Shown piece by piece: positions 43,678 through 52,849 of a stretch of DNA of 64,000 bases. The position numbers and the translations under genes are program-made. This stretch comes from an uncultured Eubacteriales bacterium. GTDB lineage: Bacteria > Bacillota > Clostridia > Christensenellales > Borkfalkiaceae. The notes beneath the pieces were generated by a model. The model made no database searches. It was not told where the DNA came from and saw only the letters and a program-made list of their open reading frames with translations. The number at the start of each line of letters is the position of its first letter. The stretch's first letter is position 1. Location of the stretch: NCBI GenBank assembly GCA_905209085.1, contig CAJLRM010000005.1, positions 186,001-250,000 of the forward strand, read 5' to 3'.

Positions 43678-44628
43678 CTATACAAAGAACTCATCGAGAG
43701 TCTTTCCGTAGAGTTTAATATCTCCGTCGCCGTACTTCGCCCGCCATTCGCCGTCCATAAAGCCCGAAAAGGTGGTGATTCCGCCCACGCCCAAATCGGA
43801 GTAATAGGAAACGTCCCGTTTTAATTTTTCCGCGTCGAGATCCAATGCTTTGGCGTTTTCTCTCTTCCATTGACAAAACAGGGAAACGTCCAAAAAATAT
43901 TCGAGTATCTGCGTCGTCCGCGCAGGAAAAATATTCAACAGTTCTTCCAGAGTTTTTCTCGTCTTTACGTTCGCCGCGTCGTCCCCGTCGAGAGGCTTTG
44001 CATGATTGCGTCCGATGGGAGCGAATTCCAAAAACAGATCTTTATCCGGTCGGATTGTGGGAACCTCCGAGGAATCCTGATAGGAAAGAAAGCTAAGTTT
44101 CGCGTCCTTGTCGTATCTTTTCAGTCCCTTCAATATATGCTTCATGATAATCATATTCTGATCCGCCCCGCCATAGCGCCGACACTTGTCGCAATAGCAG
44201 AGGCTGTTTACGCAGTCGTCGCTCCAAATATAGTAGCAGTGGGATTTTTGTCGAAGTAGCAACGCCAGCTTATAAGCGGAAGTTTCTAAAAACGCGAGCG
44301 CAGTTTGATTGCTGACGCATAAATTCCAGTCGTTTACCCGTTCGCCCTTGTCGTTTACGCGGAACCAGTCGGGATGCAATTTGAAAAGACTGCGGGGAAG
44401 CAACCAGTCCACGGCGTGCAGCTGATGTTCTATTTCAAAGCCGTTTGCTTCGAATTCGGAGATCAGCTTCTGCGTGTCCTCATTCAACAGCCAATTGAGA
44501 TGCCCTTCCACGCCGCCGTATTGGTAGAGAGAATGAAAGCCGATGGTATTGATGCCGCTCTCTTGGAGAATGGGCAGCCATTCCCGAGAAAAATCCCTGT
44601 TGAGTATAATAATTCCTTTTTTCTTCAT
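43678..44628 (-). CDS. DUF4838-like TIM-barrel protein (copy 1)
   Basis: This 316-residue protein without a signal peptide resembles the DUF4838 family: LFKLHPDWFRVNDKGERV and YYIWSDDCVNSLCYCDKC correspond to the typical segment before a CxCxxC motif. Two acidic residues (Asp-Asp in WSDDC) precede the Cys motif and could be catalytic, with the cysteines holding a metal. DUF4838 proteins lie in polysaccharide utilisation loci and are thought to be glycosidase-like; activity is not established. Its paralogue starts 904 bases upstream. It is the last gene of the importer operon, probably working on imported sugar. Confidence 0.65.
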   Translation of the reverse strand: MKKKGIIILNRDFSREWLPILQESGINTIGFHSLYQYGGVEGHLNWLLNEDTQKLISEFEANGFEIEHQLHAVDWLLPRSLFKLHPDWFRVNDKGERVNDWNLCVSNQTALAFLETSAYKLALLLRQKSHCYYIWSDDCVNSLCYCDKCRRYGGADQNMIIMKHILKGLKRYDKDAKLSFLSYQDSSEVPTIRPDKDLFLEFAPIGRNHAKPLDGDDAANVKTRKTLEELLNIFPARTTQILEYFLDVSLFCQWKRENAKALDLDAEKLKRDVSYYSDLGVGGITTFSGFMDGEWRAKYGDGDIKLYGKTLDEFFV

Positions 44629-44638
44629 GTCCTAAGTC

Positions 44639-45532
44639 CTATAACAAAGCGTATTTCATAATGCCTTTATATCCGTGTTTTTCCACGTAATTCTTTTCGG
44701 GAAACACCGTAAAGGTGGTCAAAAAACCCACGCCCAGCGAGCGATAATAGTCAATATCTTCGACGGTCCGTTTTCCGTCCCGGCAAAACGCCGCATAATC
44801 GTAGCTCAAAAAATATTCCAGGATTTCGCTCTCTTCCCCGCCCCATCGACTTATTAAGTTTTCGCAGCGCGCGCGATAAGACGCATTGGTTTCTCCTTGC
44901 GCAAGGGGAAGATCGTGACTCCTTTTAAAGGGCGCGTATTCCAGAAAAAGCCCCTCGGGAGGCTCCCCGTCGAATGCCTCTTCTCCATAGACGAGAAAGG
45001 AAAGCTTCGCCTTCCCGTCGTATTTCCGAATTCCCCGGAGCATCGCCTCGCAAAAACGCAGATTTTGTTGCGCCGCGCTTAGCCTTCGACATTTTTCACA
45101 CCGACAGCCGATATCTCCGCCGAGATCGTCGTCGGGCCAGAAATGATAGCGGTGAGAGTTTTGCCGTAAAAGGCGGGCGAGCCGCTCGGCGTCCCTTTCG
45201 ATGAGCGCCAAAGCCTCAGAAGACGAGGGACAGGCATTATAATCGTCCGTCCGTTCCCCCTTTTCGTTCATTCTGAACAGCGCGCTGTCCGAAGCAAACA
45301 GCTCCCGAGGCAGGAGATAGGCGAGCGCGTGCAGTTTATACTCCACCCGTATCCCCGCTTCTTCGAAGCGTTCGATTGCCTTCCTCTGCCGTTCGACGAA
45401 GTCGAGAAATTCCCGAACGCCCGCGCGCCGAGGGTCGGCGTGCAGACCCAAGAGTCTTATTCCCGCCTTTTGCAGAGGCGAAAGCCAGCCTTCGTTGAAA
45501 TCGTCCTGCAACAATACAAGTCCCTTTTCCAA
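44639..45532 (-). CDS. DUF4838-like TIM-barrel protein (copy 2)
   Basis: This 297-residue paralogue of the following gene aligns with it throughout (LHALAYLLPRELFASD, RYHFWPDDDLGGDIGCRCEKC, KLSFLVYGEE). It also has no signal peptide. It starts at TTG 45532, supported by alignment of MEKGLVLLQDDF with the start of copy 1 and a GGGG site upstream; there is no ATG in the first 100 codons that would leave an intact N-terminus. It begins 6 bases after the GH43-like gene. Confidence 0.65.
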   Translation of the reverse strand: MEKGLVLLQDDFNEGWLSPLQKAGIRLLGLHADPRRAGVREFLDFVERQRKAIERFEEAGIRVEYKLHALAYLLPRELFASDSALFRMNEKGERTDDYNACPSSSEALALIERDAERLARLLRQNSHRYHFWPDDDLGGDIGCRCEKCRRLSAAQQNLRFCEAMLRGIRKYDGKAKLSFLVYGEEAFDGEPPEGLFLEYAPFKRSHDLPLAQGETNASYRARCENLISRWGGEESEILEYFLSYDYAAFCRDGKRTVEDIDYYRSLGVGFLTTFTVFPEKNYVEKHGYKGIMKYALL

Positions 45533-45537
45533 TCCAG

Positions 45538-48171
45538 TTACCCCGTGATTTTCAGATTTTTATAGGACATGGACGCCCCGCCCGAGTAGAAGCCGAACCG
45601 CCCGCCGCCGAACACGATATCATCCGTAAACGACAATCTTTCGGATACGCCCTTTGCGTTAGTCACCAAAACGTCTATCGAGTTGCCCTTCACTTGGATT
45701 TTTATGCGATTCCACGTCCCGACGTCGAGAGAGAGTCTTTCCGCCGCCGCGTTGCTGTCCGTGTGCGTGTAATTGAGTTTCTCGATCTTTACCATCCGCT
45801 TGTTGAAGGCGACGTAATAGCCCTGCATATACTTATAGTCCTCCGTCACGTATGCGGAATTGGAATACCTCGCGCCGTGAACGATGAATCCCGCGGTGTA
45901 AACGCTTTCTTCATTGATGCGGAAATCGCATTCCACCGTATAATCGAGCAGTCCCTTGCCTCCGAAATACGCCAGCGACCGCGCGCCCTCTCTCGATACC
46001 AAAGAGGCCGTTTCATCCCCTTCGCGCTTTTCAAACCGCCAAAGCGAAAGCTGTTCCATCCCCGCGGGCGGCGCGCTTTCCAAAGATTGCGCATAGGAAA
46101 AAAGATTGCCCGTGCTTTCCGTAAAGGTGAAGGAATGAAATTCCACGTCTTCGCCCAGACAGGTAAATTCGATTTGTCTTACGCCCTTGCCGACGGGGAT
46201 TTCCGCAATCGTCGTCTTGACGAGCGATTCGCCGCTCGTCGGGAGCACTTTGGGAATTTCCGCAACGAACATTTCTCCTCCGTCCACGCGCACTCCCAGC
46301 TTTTTTCCCGCCTGATTTTTGTTTAAAGTCATTTGCAGCGCATAATACCCCGTATCGGCGCCCGTCCTGTCCGCGGCGAAATCGACGAGATATACCGCTT
46401 TATCGCCGGCATTTTTCAAACGCATTTTCCCGAGTCCCACGTGCGCCCCGCCGTACTCTTTCCCGTCCGTTTCCGCATATCCGCTTTCCGCGCCGAACGA
46501 GGAGCCGTGCCCCTCGTAAACGCCTTGGGGAAGATAGCTTTCCGCACCGATGTTGACATAGGAGAGTTTCGGCTCTATCGCGTCGCTGAGCCCCTTTGCC
46601 ACCGACGAGAGCGCCGTATAGCCAAAGCGCCCGCCGGAGCCGCCGTAACCGAATTTCCCCTCTCCGACATTCAATTCGAGGTTTTCAATCTTTAAAAGGT
46701 CGTCGAAATAGACGTCCGCTTTTCCGTCCCGACAGGCCACGCGCACCGTCTGCAAAAGGTCGGGCGCGTCGTAGGCGCGGACGATGTTTCCGCTTCCCTT
46801 TTCCGCCGTCTTGCCGTCGGCCACGCTGAAAACCCGTATCTTTTTCGCCGCGAGATCCGTTGCGACATACGAATAATTGTTTTCGTCTACATATCCGAAG
46901 ATACATTTTACGCCCCCGCCCGTAAAATTATATTCCGCGGTAAACGTCGAGGCGCCCTTTTCTTTCGAAAGGAGGTTTTCTCCGCTCTTGATAAAATTTT
47001 CGTCGTTCTCGGGCGAATAGCTGTAAATCTCCGGCCGCTTCGGCTTTATCGAACGGAACTGCGTCTGCGCCGAATCCATGCCCGTCCCGTTGAAGGTGAG
47101 GCGGTCGATGGCAAACGAACAATTGGGGCCAGACGAATTAACGCTGAAATAGTGATAATACAATCCGTCCATGTCCGGTCCGAGCACGGAAGTGGCATGA
47201 CCGAGAGAATAGAAAGCGGGATCCGTTTCGCAGCCCATGGGCCAGTCGATTCCCTGTTCGAATCCTTCGGCGTTCACCTTATTTTCCGTCCCGAACGCCC
47301 GTTTCCAGCCGTCGCCCCGCGCGGTGGAATAATGGGTAAGATATCCCGGACTCAGAATGTTGGAGCCCGTATACATCAAGTAGTAATTTCCGCGGCGTTT
47401 AAACATCCCGTTGCCTTCCGTCCAGCCGCCCACCGAGCTTTCCGCGAGATTGATATAACTGTTTTCGTCATAGGCTACGCTGTCCATCGTCGGCATTTGA
47501 AAGGCGCGGATTCCCGTAAAATAGTTATCCTGATGCCCGCTCATAAAATATACGTCCTCGTTGTCGTCGATGAAGATATCGCAGTCGATATTCAGCGTCG
47601 TCGCGTCGATCGTATAGCAGACGGGCTCGCCGTCCGCTCCCGTCACGAATTCAAACGGACCGACGGGCGAAGCCGCTTTCAGAATATAGTTCCCCTGCGC
47701 GATTACGTCGTTTTTGATATAGACATACATATAAAAAACGTTGTTGTACTGTCTGACGCAGGGCGGATAGGTGTTGTTCAGGCGCGGATCTTCCGCAATA
47801 AAGCCTTGGGCATTTACTCCATTGTCCGCTTTTTTCCAGGTCATCAGATCTTCCGAACTCCAACAGGGAAGCGAGGAAGAAGCGAAATTCGAGGATCCCA
47901 TATACATATAGTACAGGCCGTTATAGCGCAGAATGAACGCATTTCCCGAGCCGTAGATTCCCTGATCGGGCAGATGTTCGGCAGCGCCTTCGGGATTATA
48001 ATAGGCATTATACTGATAATTGTCGTAATATTCCGTCTTATAGTCGGGCGCCGTCCACCCCTCGATGGGAGCGGCGGAGATCGTCTTTCCCGATTCTTGG
48101 GGCGAGCAGCCCGTAAGCGCCGTCGCTCCCGCCAGAGCCATGAAAAGTATCCCTTTCCAAAATTTTTTCAT
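45538..48171 (-). CDS. GH43-like beta-propeller lipoprotein with LamG-like C-terminus
   Basis: This 877-residue protein has a lipoprotein signal (LTGC, Cys22). Residues about 50-365 resemble the five-bladed GH43 propeller, with repeated GxYYMY blades, DCDIFIDDNEDVYFM (pKa-modulating Asp) and TEGNGMFKRRGNYYLMY (acid Glu). The usual first-blade DP with the general-base Asp appears as GNAFIL, so the base may be missing or lie elsewhere. Residues about 370-540 and 720-877 are LamG/DUF1080-like sandwiches with an intervening binding domain. ATG 48171 follows AAGGAG; upstream in-frame codons lie within the ribosome-binding region. It is likely a surface arabinan/xylan hydrolase or binding protein. 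Confidence 0.75.
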   Translation of the reverse strand: MKKFWKGILFMALAGATALTGCSPQESGKTISAAPIEGWTAPDYKTEYYDNYQYNAYYNPEGAAEHLPDQGIYGSGNAFILRYNGLYYMYMGSSNFASSSLPCWSSEDLMTWKKADNGVNAQGFIAEDPRLNNTYPPCVRQYNNVFYMYVYIKNDVIAQGNYILKAASPVGPFEFVTGADGEPVCYTIDATTLNIDCDIFIDDNEDVYFMSGHQDNYFTGIRAFQMPTMDSVAYDENSYINLAESSVGGWTEGNGMFKRRGNYYLMYTGSNILSPGYLTHYSTARGDGWKRAFGTENKVNAEGFEQGIDWPMGCETDPAFYSLGHATSVLGPDMDGLYYHYFSVNSSGPNCSFAIDRLTFNGTGMDSAQTQFRSIKPKRPEIYSYSPENDENFIKSGENLLSKEKGASTFTAEYNFTGGGVKCIFGYVDENNYSYVATDLAAKKIRVFSVADGKTAEKGSGNIVRAYDAPDLLQTVRVACRDGKADVYFDDLLKIENLELNVGEGKFGYGGSGGRFGYTALSSVAKGLSDAIEPKLSYVNIGAESYLPQGVYEGHGSSFGAESGYAETDGKEYGGAHVGLGKMRLKNAGDKAVYLVDFAADRTGADTGYYALQMTLNKNQAGKKLGVRVDGGEMFVAEIPKVLPTSGESLVKTTIAEIPVGKGVRQIEFTCLGEDVEFHSFTFTESTGNLFSYAQSLESAPPAGMEQLSLWRFEKREGDETASLVSREGARSLAYFGGKGLLDYTVECDFRINEESVYTAGFIVHGARYSNSAYVTEDYKYMQGYYVAFNKRMVKIEKLNYTHTDSNAAAERLSLDVGTWNRIKIQVKGNSIDVLVTNAKGVSERLSFTDDIVFGGGRFGFYSGGASMSYKNLKITG

Positions 48172-48181
48172 TTTTATCTCC

Positions 48182-51028
48182 TTATCCCTCGTCGGTATCC
48201 CATCTGACAAAGTTTGCCGTGCCGCCGTCTATGGCGATTTCCGCGTCGCCCTTTTTCATACAGTTGTAAATGCCGAATTGCGATCCGCCCTCGTTGACGA
48301 CTTCAAAAAGACAGAGTCCGATCGACTGAAAATCCGCCTCTATTCCCAGCATTTCATAGCTCAGAAAGAGCGTGGAGATCGTCCTGCCGTCCGCGGTCGA
48401 ACGCGCCGCCGAAACGCCGAATTCGGAGGGCAGTCTATACTCCCAGGCCCACGTCCCGTACGCGAGTTTAGAGAGATTCCCCGTCGTGGCGTAAAGCAAA
48501 CTGACGTCCTGCGCTCCTCCGGGCAAGTCAAGGCAGATCCCGTAGCCGAAAAGCTGGGACGTTTCCCGCGCCGCATACGTCAGACGTATTCCGTCCGCCA
48601 GCTTTTCCAGAGTCACAAAAATATCGTGAACGCCCAGATGCTCGTAAGTATAGGTGCTTTGCGGGAGATCTTCCGCCGTTCTCCATTTGAGGAAAGAAGC
48701 GGCGCCTCCGTCAAACGGAAGAGGCGTTCCGTCCCCGCCGTTGATGCAGTTATAGACCGCGTAGAGATTGCCCGAGCCGTCGAGCACGTATTCGAACATC
48801 TGAATGCCGATGTCGAGCGTATCCGCAGAGATGCCCAATCCGTACTTTTCGCCCTGTAAAACGGCATAGCCGTAAAACAGCTCGATCGACGCCTTGCCGT
48901 CGGTCGTTTTTTCGCTTGACAGCACGCCCAGGGAGGATGCGGGCGCGTAATTGCCGTTCCACTCCCAGTTCCCGTACTCCCGATGGTCTATCGTGCCGTA
49001 CTCGGGAACGTAAAGCTGGGTGATCCCCTTTCCGGAAGAAAAATCGAAAAACATTACACCAAAACCCCAGAAACCGTCCGTCGGCGTATAGTCGATCGTC
49101 ACTCGGATGCCGTCCGTCCGCCCTTCGACTTTTTCGAATAAAGCCGTCGCGTTCGTCTTCCCGAAAGAGCCGATGCGGTAGATAGAAAGCACCGTTTCGG
49201 GAAATACCAAAGAGATATTTCCGTCAGCGGCAAGAGTGGGATATTTCGCCAAAAAAGCCGCGTCGCCGAAGGGATAGGACACGCCGTTTTCGTCTTCGTA
49301 CCAGGCGAACGGCCCCGCCGACGTGTATTCGAAGGGCGCGATTTTAAGCTCTGCCCCGTATTCCACACCGAGATTTTTATAGGGAACGACGAAAGTGTAT
49401 ACGTCGCGGCCGCGGGAATCCGTCCGTTTTTCCGCGTCGATGCCGTAGGAGGAAGGCGGCGCATAATTCCAGCTTTGCGTCACGAAATCGGTAACGCACA
49501 TCGTCCCGAAGGAATGATACAGCACCACTGTTCCCGTCTTTCCGTCCGCCGAGAACGCCACGCCGTAGCCGTTCGTCGGCTCCGTACCGATAAGCCGTAC
49601 AAACAGGCCTTCCTTCGTCCAGCCGAGATAACATTCCGCATTTCCGTTCATCCCGAAATTTTGTGCCAAACGACTCATAACGGGTAGCTCGAAACTCTTT
49701 TCCACTTCCCCCTTCACGGCGTCCGCAATCGAAATTTCCGTTTCGTAAACCGCGTCGGAACCCGCCGCGCTCACCGACATTCTCAAAACGGGTCGGTCGA
49801 ACACACAGCTGAGCGAATACCTCCCGTCGGCGGAAAGCGTCGTTTCCGCGTCCCCTATTTTCACCGTCGCGCCTTCGACCTTTCCAAGCGAGGTAATCGT
49901 CCCTTTCACCGTCTGCGTGATCTTATTTTTCTTCGTCAGAAGTTTCGGCGTGACGGTGAGCGTCCCGCCGTTCAGTACCCGCATTTTGTCACGCGGAACG
50001 GAAAACTCCTGTTCGCCGAGCAGACTTTCTCCCGTCGCCGTCAAGACCAAATCCCTGTTGGCGTCTACGTTCTCCATCACGAAATTACCGTTGCGGTCAG
50101 TCGTCACGCCTTCGTCGAACGTCACGCCCGCAAGCGCCTCGCCCGTAATATAGTCGACAGCCGTCCCCTTCACGGTGACGTCCGGCATCTTATAGTCGTA
50201 ATACTCGTAAAGCCGATTGTCGCCGCCCCAGACAATATACGTATTCGGCGTATTGAAATGGTGCGTGTCGCCCTTGTACCACCACTCCCGTTCGATCATG
50301 GAATTGCTTGCGCTCACTCTGTCGCAGGAACGGAAGGTGACGCCTACGGGACTGTCTTTTTTCAAACCGATCTGAGTATAGGGCACGACGAGTTCCACGC
50401 CGAAGCCCGTTACGGTCTTTCCGTCGTCCGCATAATGCAGAGAGGCCTCGTAATCGAGCACGCCGCTCCACGCGCCCCAGGTACCCGCGACGTTGGCGCC
50501 GCGGCGGAAACAGTTGTTGCCGAACGCCGTGACGATAAAATAGTAATCGTCCGACATGGGGACGACGCCGCCGTCGATCGCCGTACAGAGATTGACGAGA
50601 ATGTTGTCCGTCCAGATGGCGGGATCGCCGTCTTCAAGGCTCAAATAGGCCACGTCGTCGTCTTTCACCTCGAAGCCGAAATGAAAGCCCACGTTTCCCC
50701 GGAACATTTTGATGATGGCCCGCTTCGAGTGCACGTAATCGGCGGTATCGGAAACGATCGCGCCGTATTCCCCGCTTTCGGCGTCCGCGTCGTTCCAGCT
50801 TCCCAGGGAAATGACGTCTTCCCCCGCCCACCGTTCGTCGTCGAGAAACCCGTCGAGCTTCACGTCCGCCGAAAAGGAATTGGACGGGAAATCGAAATCG
50901 GAATTCCCCTCCGATTTATTCGGCTGAAAAACCGAATACCCTCCGTTTGCCCCGACGGCGCAGCCCGCCGCAAACATACTTGCCGACAAGAATATTCCCG
51001 CCGTAAGCAGCAAAGTTCTCCTTTTCAT
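48182..51028 (-). CDS. Surface lipoprotein with CBM9-like domain and three ~165-residue repeats
   Basis: This 948-residue protein has a lipoprotein signal (AAGC, Cys23). Residues about 45-265 resemble a CBM9 domain (VKLDGFLDDERWAGEDVI). Two carboxypeptidase-regulatory-like sandwiches follow (about 268-440). The rest is three tandem repeats (about 445-605, 610-780, 785-948) that share a W-x-W/Y start, PSSxG, a YxxLG block and a YNC/DGG end. I know no family for these repeats. ATG 51028 has AGGAGG; the frame continues upstream to 51691 only as a shadow over the permease gene. It probably captures polysaccharide for the neighbouring importer. Confidence 0.8.
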   Translation of the reverse strand: MKRRTLLLTAGIFLSASMFAAGCAVGANGGYSVFQPNKSEGNSDFDFPSNSFSADVKLDGFLDDERWAGEDVISLGSWNDADAESGEYGAIVSDTADYVHSKRAIIKMFRGNVGFHFGFEVKDDDVAYLSLEDGDPAIWTDNILVNLCTAIDGGVVPMSDDYYFIVTAFGNNCFRRGANVAGTWGAWSGVLDYEASLHYADDGKTVTGFGVELVVPYTQIGLKKDSPVGVTFRSCDRVSASNSMIEREWWYKGDTHHFNTPNTYIVWGGDNRLYEYYDYKMPDVTVKGTAVDYITGEALAGVTFDEGVTTDRNGNFVMENVDANRDLVLTATGESLLGEQEFSVPRDKMRVLNGGTLTVTPKLLTKKNKITQTVKGTITSLGKVEGATVKIGDAETTLSADGRYSLSCVFDRPVLRMSVSAAGSDAVYETEISIADAVKGEVEKSFELPVMSRLAQNFGMNGNAECYLGWTKEGLFVRLIGTEPTNGYGVAFSADGKTGTVVLYHSFGTMCVTDFVTQSWNYAPPSSYGIDAEKRTDSRGRDVYTFVVPYKNLGVEYGAELKIAPFEYTSAGPFAWYEDENGVSYPFGDAAFLAKYPTLAADGNISLVFPETVLSIYRIGSFGKTNATALFEKVEGRTDGIRVTIDYTPTDGFWGFGVMFFDFSSGKGITQLYVPEYGTIDHREYGNWEWNGNYAPASSLGVLSSEKTTDGKASIELFYGYAVLQGEKYGLGISADTLDIGIQMFEYVLDGSGNLYAVYNCINGGDGTPLPFDGGAASFLKWRTAEDLPQSTYTYEHLGVHDIFVTLEKLADGIRLTYAARETSQLFGYGICLDLPGGAQDVSLLYATTGNLSKLAYGTWAWEYRLPSEFGVSAARSTADGRTISTLFLSYEMLGIEADFQSIGLCLFEVVNEGGSQFGIYNCMKKGDAEIAIDGGTANFVRWDTDEG

Positions 51029-51054
51029 TCTTTTCCTCCTTATGGATTCTTCCC

Positions 51055-51924
51055 TTACCCCTTTATGCCCGAAATGGCAAGAGATTCGACAAAAAATTTC
51101 TGACAGGTCGTAAATACGATCAGCATGGGAATACTCGAAATCACCGAGCCCGCCATCACCATGTTCATGTCCATCAAATTGTTCTGCTGTTGCTGCAAAG
51201 AGAGCAATTGAAGTTGCAGCGTCTTTACCTCGGTTTTGTTGAGATAGATGGACGGAATGAAATAATCGTTCCAGGTACCCACGAAGGCAAATACGATCTG
51301 CGCGCTGAGCGCGGGCTTCACCAGCGGAAGCATGATGGCGAAAAACTGATTGAGATATCCCGCGCCGTCGATTTTCGCAGCTTCGAACAGATCGGTGGGA
51401 ACGCCCTGCATATATTGGATAAAGAAAAACGTCATCAAAGCCCCGCCAAAGAAATTCGGAATTATCAACGGCCAGAGCGTGCCCACGAATCCCAGCGACT
51501 GCCAAATCTGATACTGCGGCAACATCAACGCCGCATAGGGCACCATCATGCTGCTGAGAAGGACCAGCAGCAATACCCGCTTGGCGGGAAGCACGAGCTT
51601 TGCGAATGAAAACGCTCCCATTGCCGAAACGACGGGCGGAAAAAGCACCGCAAAGACGACGAGTACGAGAGTATTCTTGATCCCTGTCCAAAGGTTGAGT
51701 TCTTCAAAGGCTCTTCGGTAAGCCGTAAAATTAGGATTTTTGGGAAATATCCGTTCGGGATAGGTAGAGATCTCTATTCCCGTTTTAAAGGACGCCAGCA
51801 CCATCCAAAGATAGGGGAAAATCGTCGTGATCGCCGCCAGACCCAAAAGCGTATAGATAAGAATTTTGATTCCCGCAGACGAAAACGGCGTTTTCTTTTT
51901 GCTCTTTTTCTCAATTTCTCCCAT
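51055..51924 (-). CDS. CUT1 sugar ABC transporter permease, MalG type
   Basis: This 289-residue protein has six membrane segments and EAA loop EAAKIDGAGYLNQFFAIMLP; it ends in AISGIKG. ATG 51924 lies 4 bases after the partner permease stop, with GGAG 8 bases upstream. As at the left importer, no ATPase is encoded nearby. Confidence 0.93.
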   Translation of the reverse strand: MGEIEKKSKKKTPFSSAGIKILIYTLLGLAAITTIFPYLWMVLASFKTGIEISTYPERIFPKNPNFTAYRRAFEELNLWTGIKNTLVLVVFAVLFPPVVSAMGAFSFAKLVLPAKRVLLLVLLSSMMVPYAALMLPQYQIWQSLGFVGTLWPLIIPNFFGGALMTFFFIQYMQGVPTDLFEAAKIDGAGYLNQFFAIMLPLVKPALSAQIVFAFVGTWNDYFIPSIYLNKTEVKTLQLQLLSLQQQQNNLMDMNMVMAGSVISSIPMLIVFTTCQKFFVESLAISGIKG

Positions 51925-51928
51925 GGCG

Positions 51929-52834
51929 TTACTCCGAATAGACCCATTTATCCGACAGCTTGAATTGCAGGACGGTGATGATCATCACCGCAATCGCCAG
52001 CAGAACGGACGCCGCGCTCGCATAGCCGTAGCGATAGTTGTTGATGCCGTTGTCGTAGATGAAATATACGATTGTCTGCGTCACGCGCGTATCCGCCAGC
52101 AGCTGCGTATCCATGAATGCTTGCAGTCCGCCGATGACGGAAGTGATGAGGTGATAGAATGTGATGGGCGTCAGCATGGGGACGGTGATGGCCAGAAATT
52201 GCCTGATCTTTCCCGCGCCGTCGATTTCCGCCGCCTCGTAATAGCTGGAAGAGATATTCAAAACGCCCGCCACGTATAAAAGAATTACCCCGCCGATTCC
52301 GCCCCATATGTTTTTTAAAATGAGCACCAGCCGCGGATAAATCGTACCCGAGGTGATCCCCAGCCAATTGATGTTTTCGTCGATCGCCCCCATCGCTTTG
52401 AGCGCGACGTTGATGATCCCTTGCGTTTCGTTGAACATCAATTTCCACACCAATGTAATCGCCACCGTTCCCGTCACGGCGGGCAGGTAATACACGACCC
52501 GGAAAAAAGTGCCGCCGCGAAAACTCTTCTGACTGATCAAAGCCGAAAACAACAGTCCCAGCAAAAGATTGACGGGAATGCTCAACATGATGATCAGCGT
52601 GTTGAGTATCGCCTGGCCAAATCCGAGCATCGTGAGTTGATTTTTGAACAAACTGATATACACTTTAAAGCTGACGGGAGAAATTTTGCCTTGAAGCGGC
52701 ATATAATCGACGAGGCTGTAAATGACGGCGACGACCAGAGGAACCGCCGTAAACAGCGCAAAGCCTATAAACAGCGGCGCCACGAAACCGAGCGCGGCAA
52801 ACTTTTCTCTTGTCTTCAAGCTGCTTTTTGCCAT
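51929..52834 (-). CDS. CUT1 sugar ABC transporter permease, MalF type
   Basis: This 301-residue protein has six membrane segments and EAA loop EAAEIDGAGKIRQFLAITVP. It follows the binding-protein gene after 15 bases (AAGGAA somewhat distant from ATG 52834). It pairs with the MalG-type subunit encoded next. Confidence 0.93.
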   Translation of the reverse strand: MAKSSLKTREKFAALGFVAPLFIGFALFTAVPLVVAVIYSLVDYMPLQGKISPVSFKVYISLFKNQLTMLGFGQAILNTLIIMLSIPVNLLLGLLFSALISQKSFRGGTFFRVVYYLPAVTGTVAITLVWKLMFNETQGIINVALKAMGAIDENINWLGITSGTIYPRLVLILKNIWGGIGGVILLYVAGVLNISSSYYEAAEIDGAGKIRQFLAITVPMLTPITFYHLITSVIGGLQAFMDTQLLADTRVTQTIVYFIYDNGINNYRYGYASAASVLLAIAVMIITVLQFKLSDKWVYSE

Positions 52835-52849
52835 AGTCTGTATTTTTCC

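Noticed and set aside
51029..51691. N-terminal extension of the CBM9-like lipoprotein
   Set aside because: It reads over the permease gene in another frame; the lipoprotein signal starts at ATG 51028 with AGGAGG.
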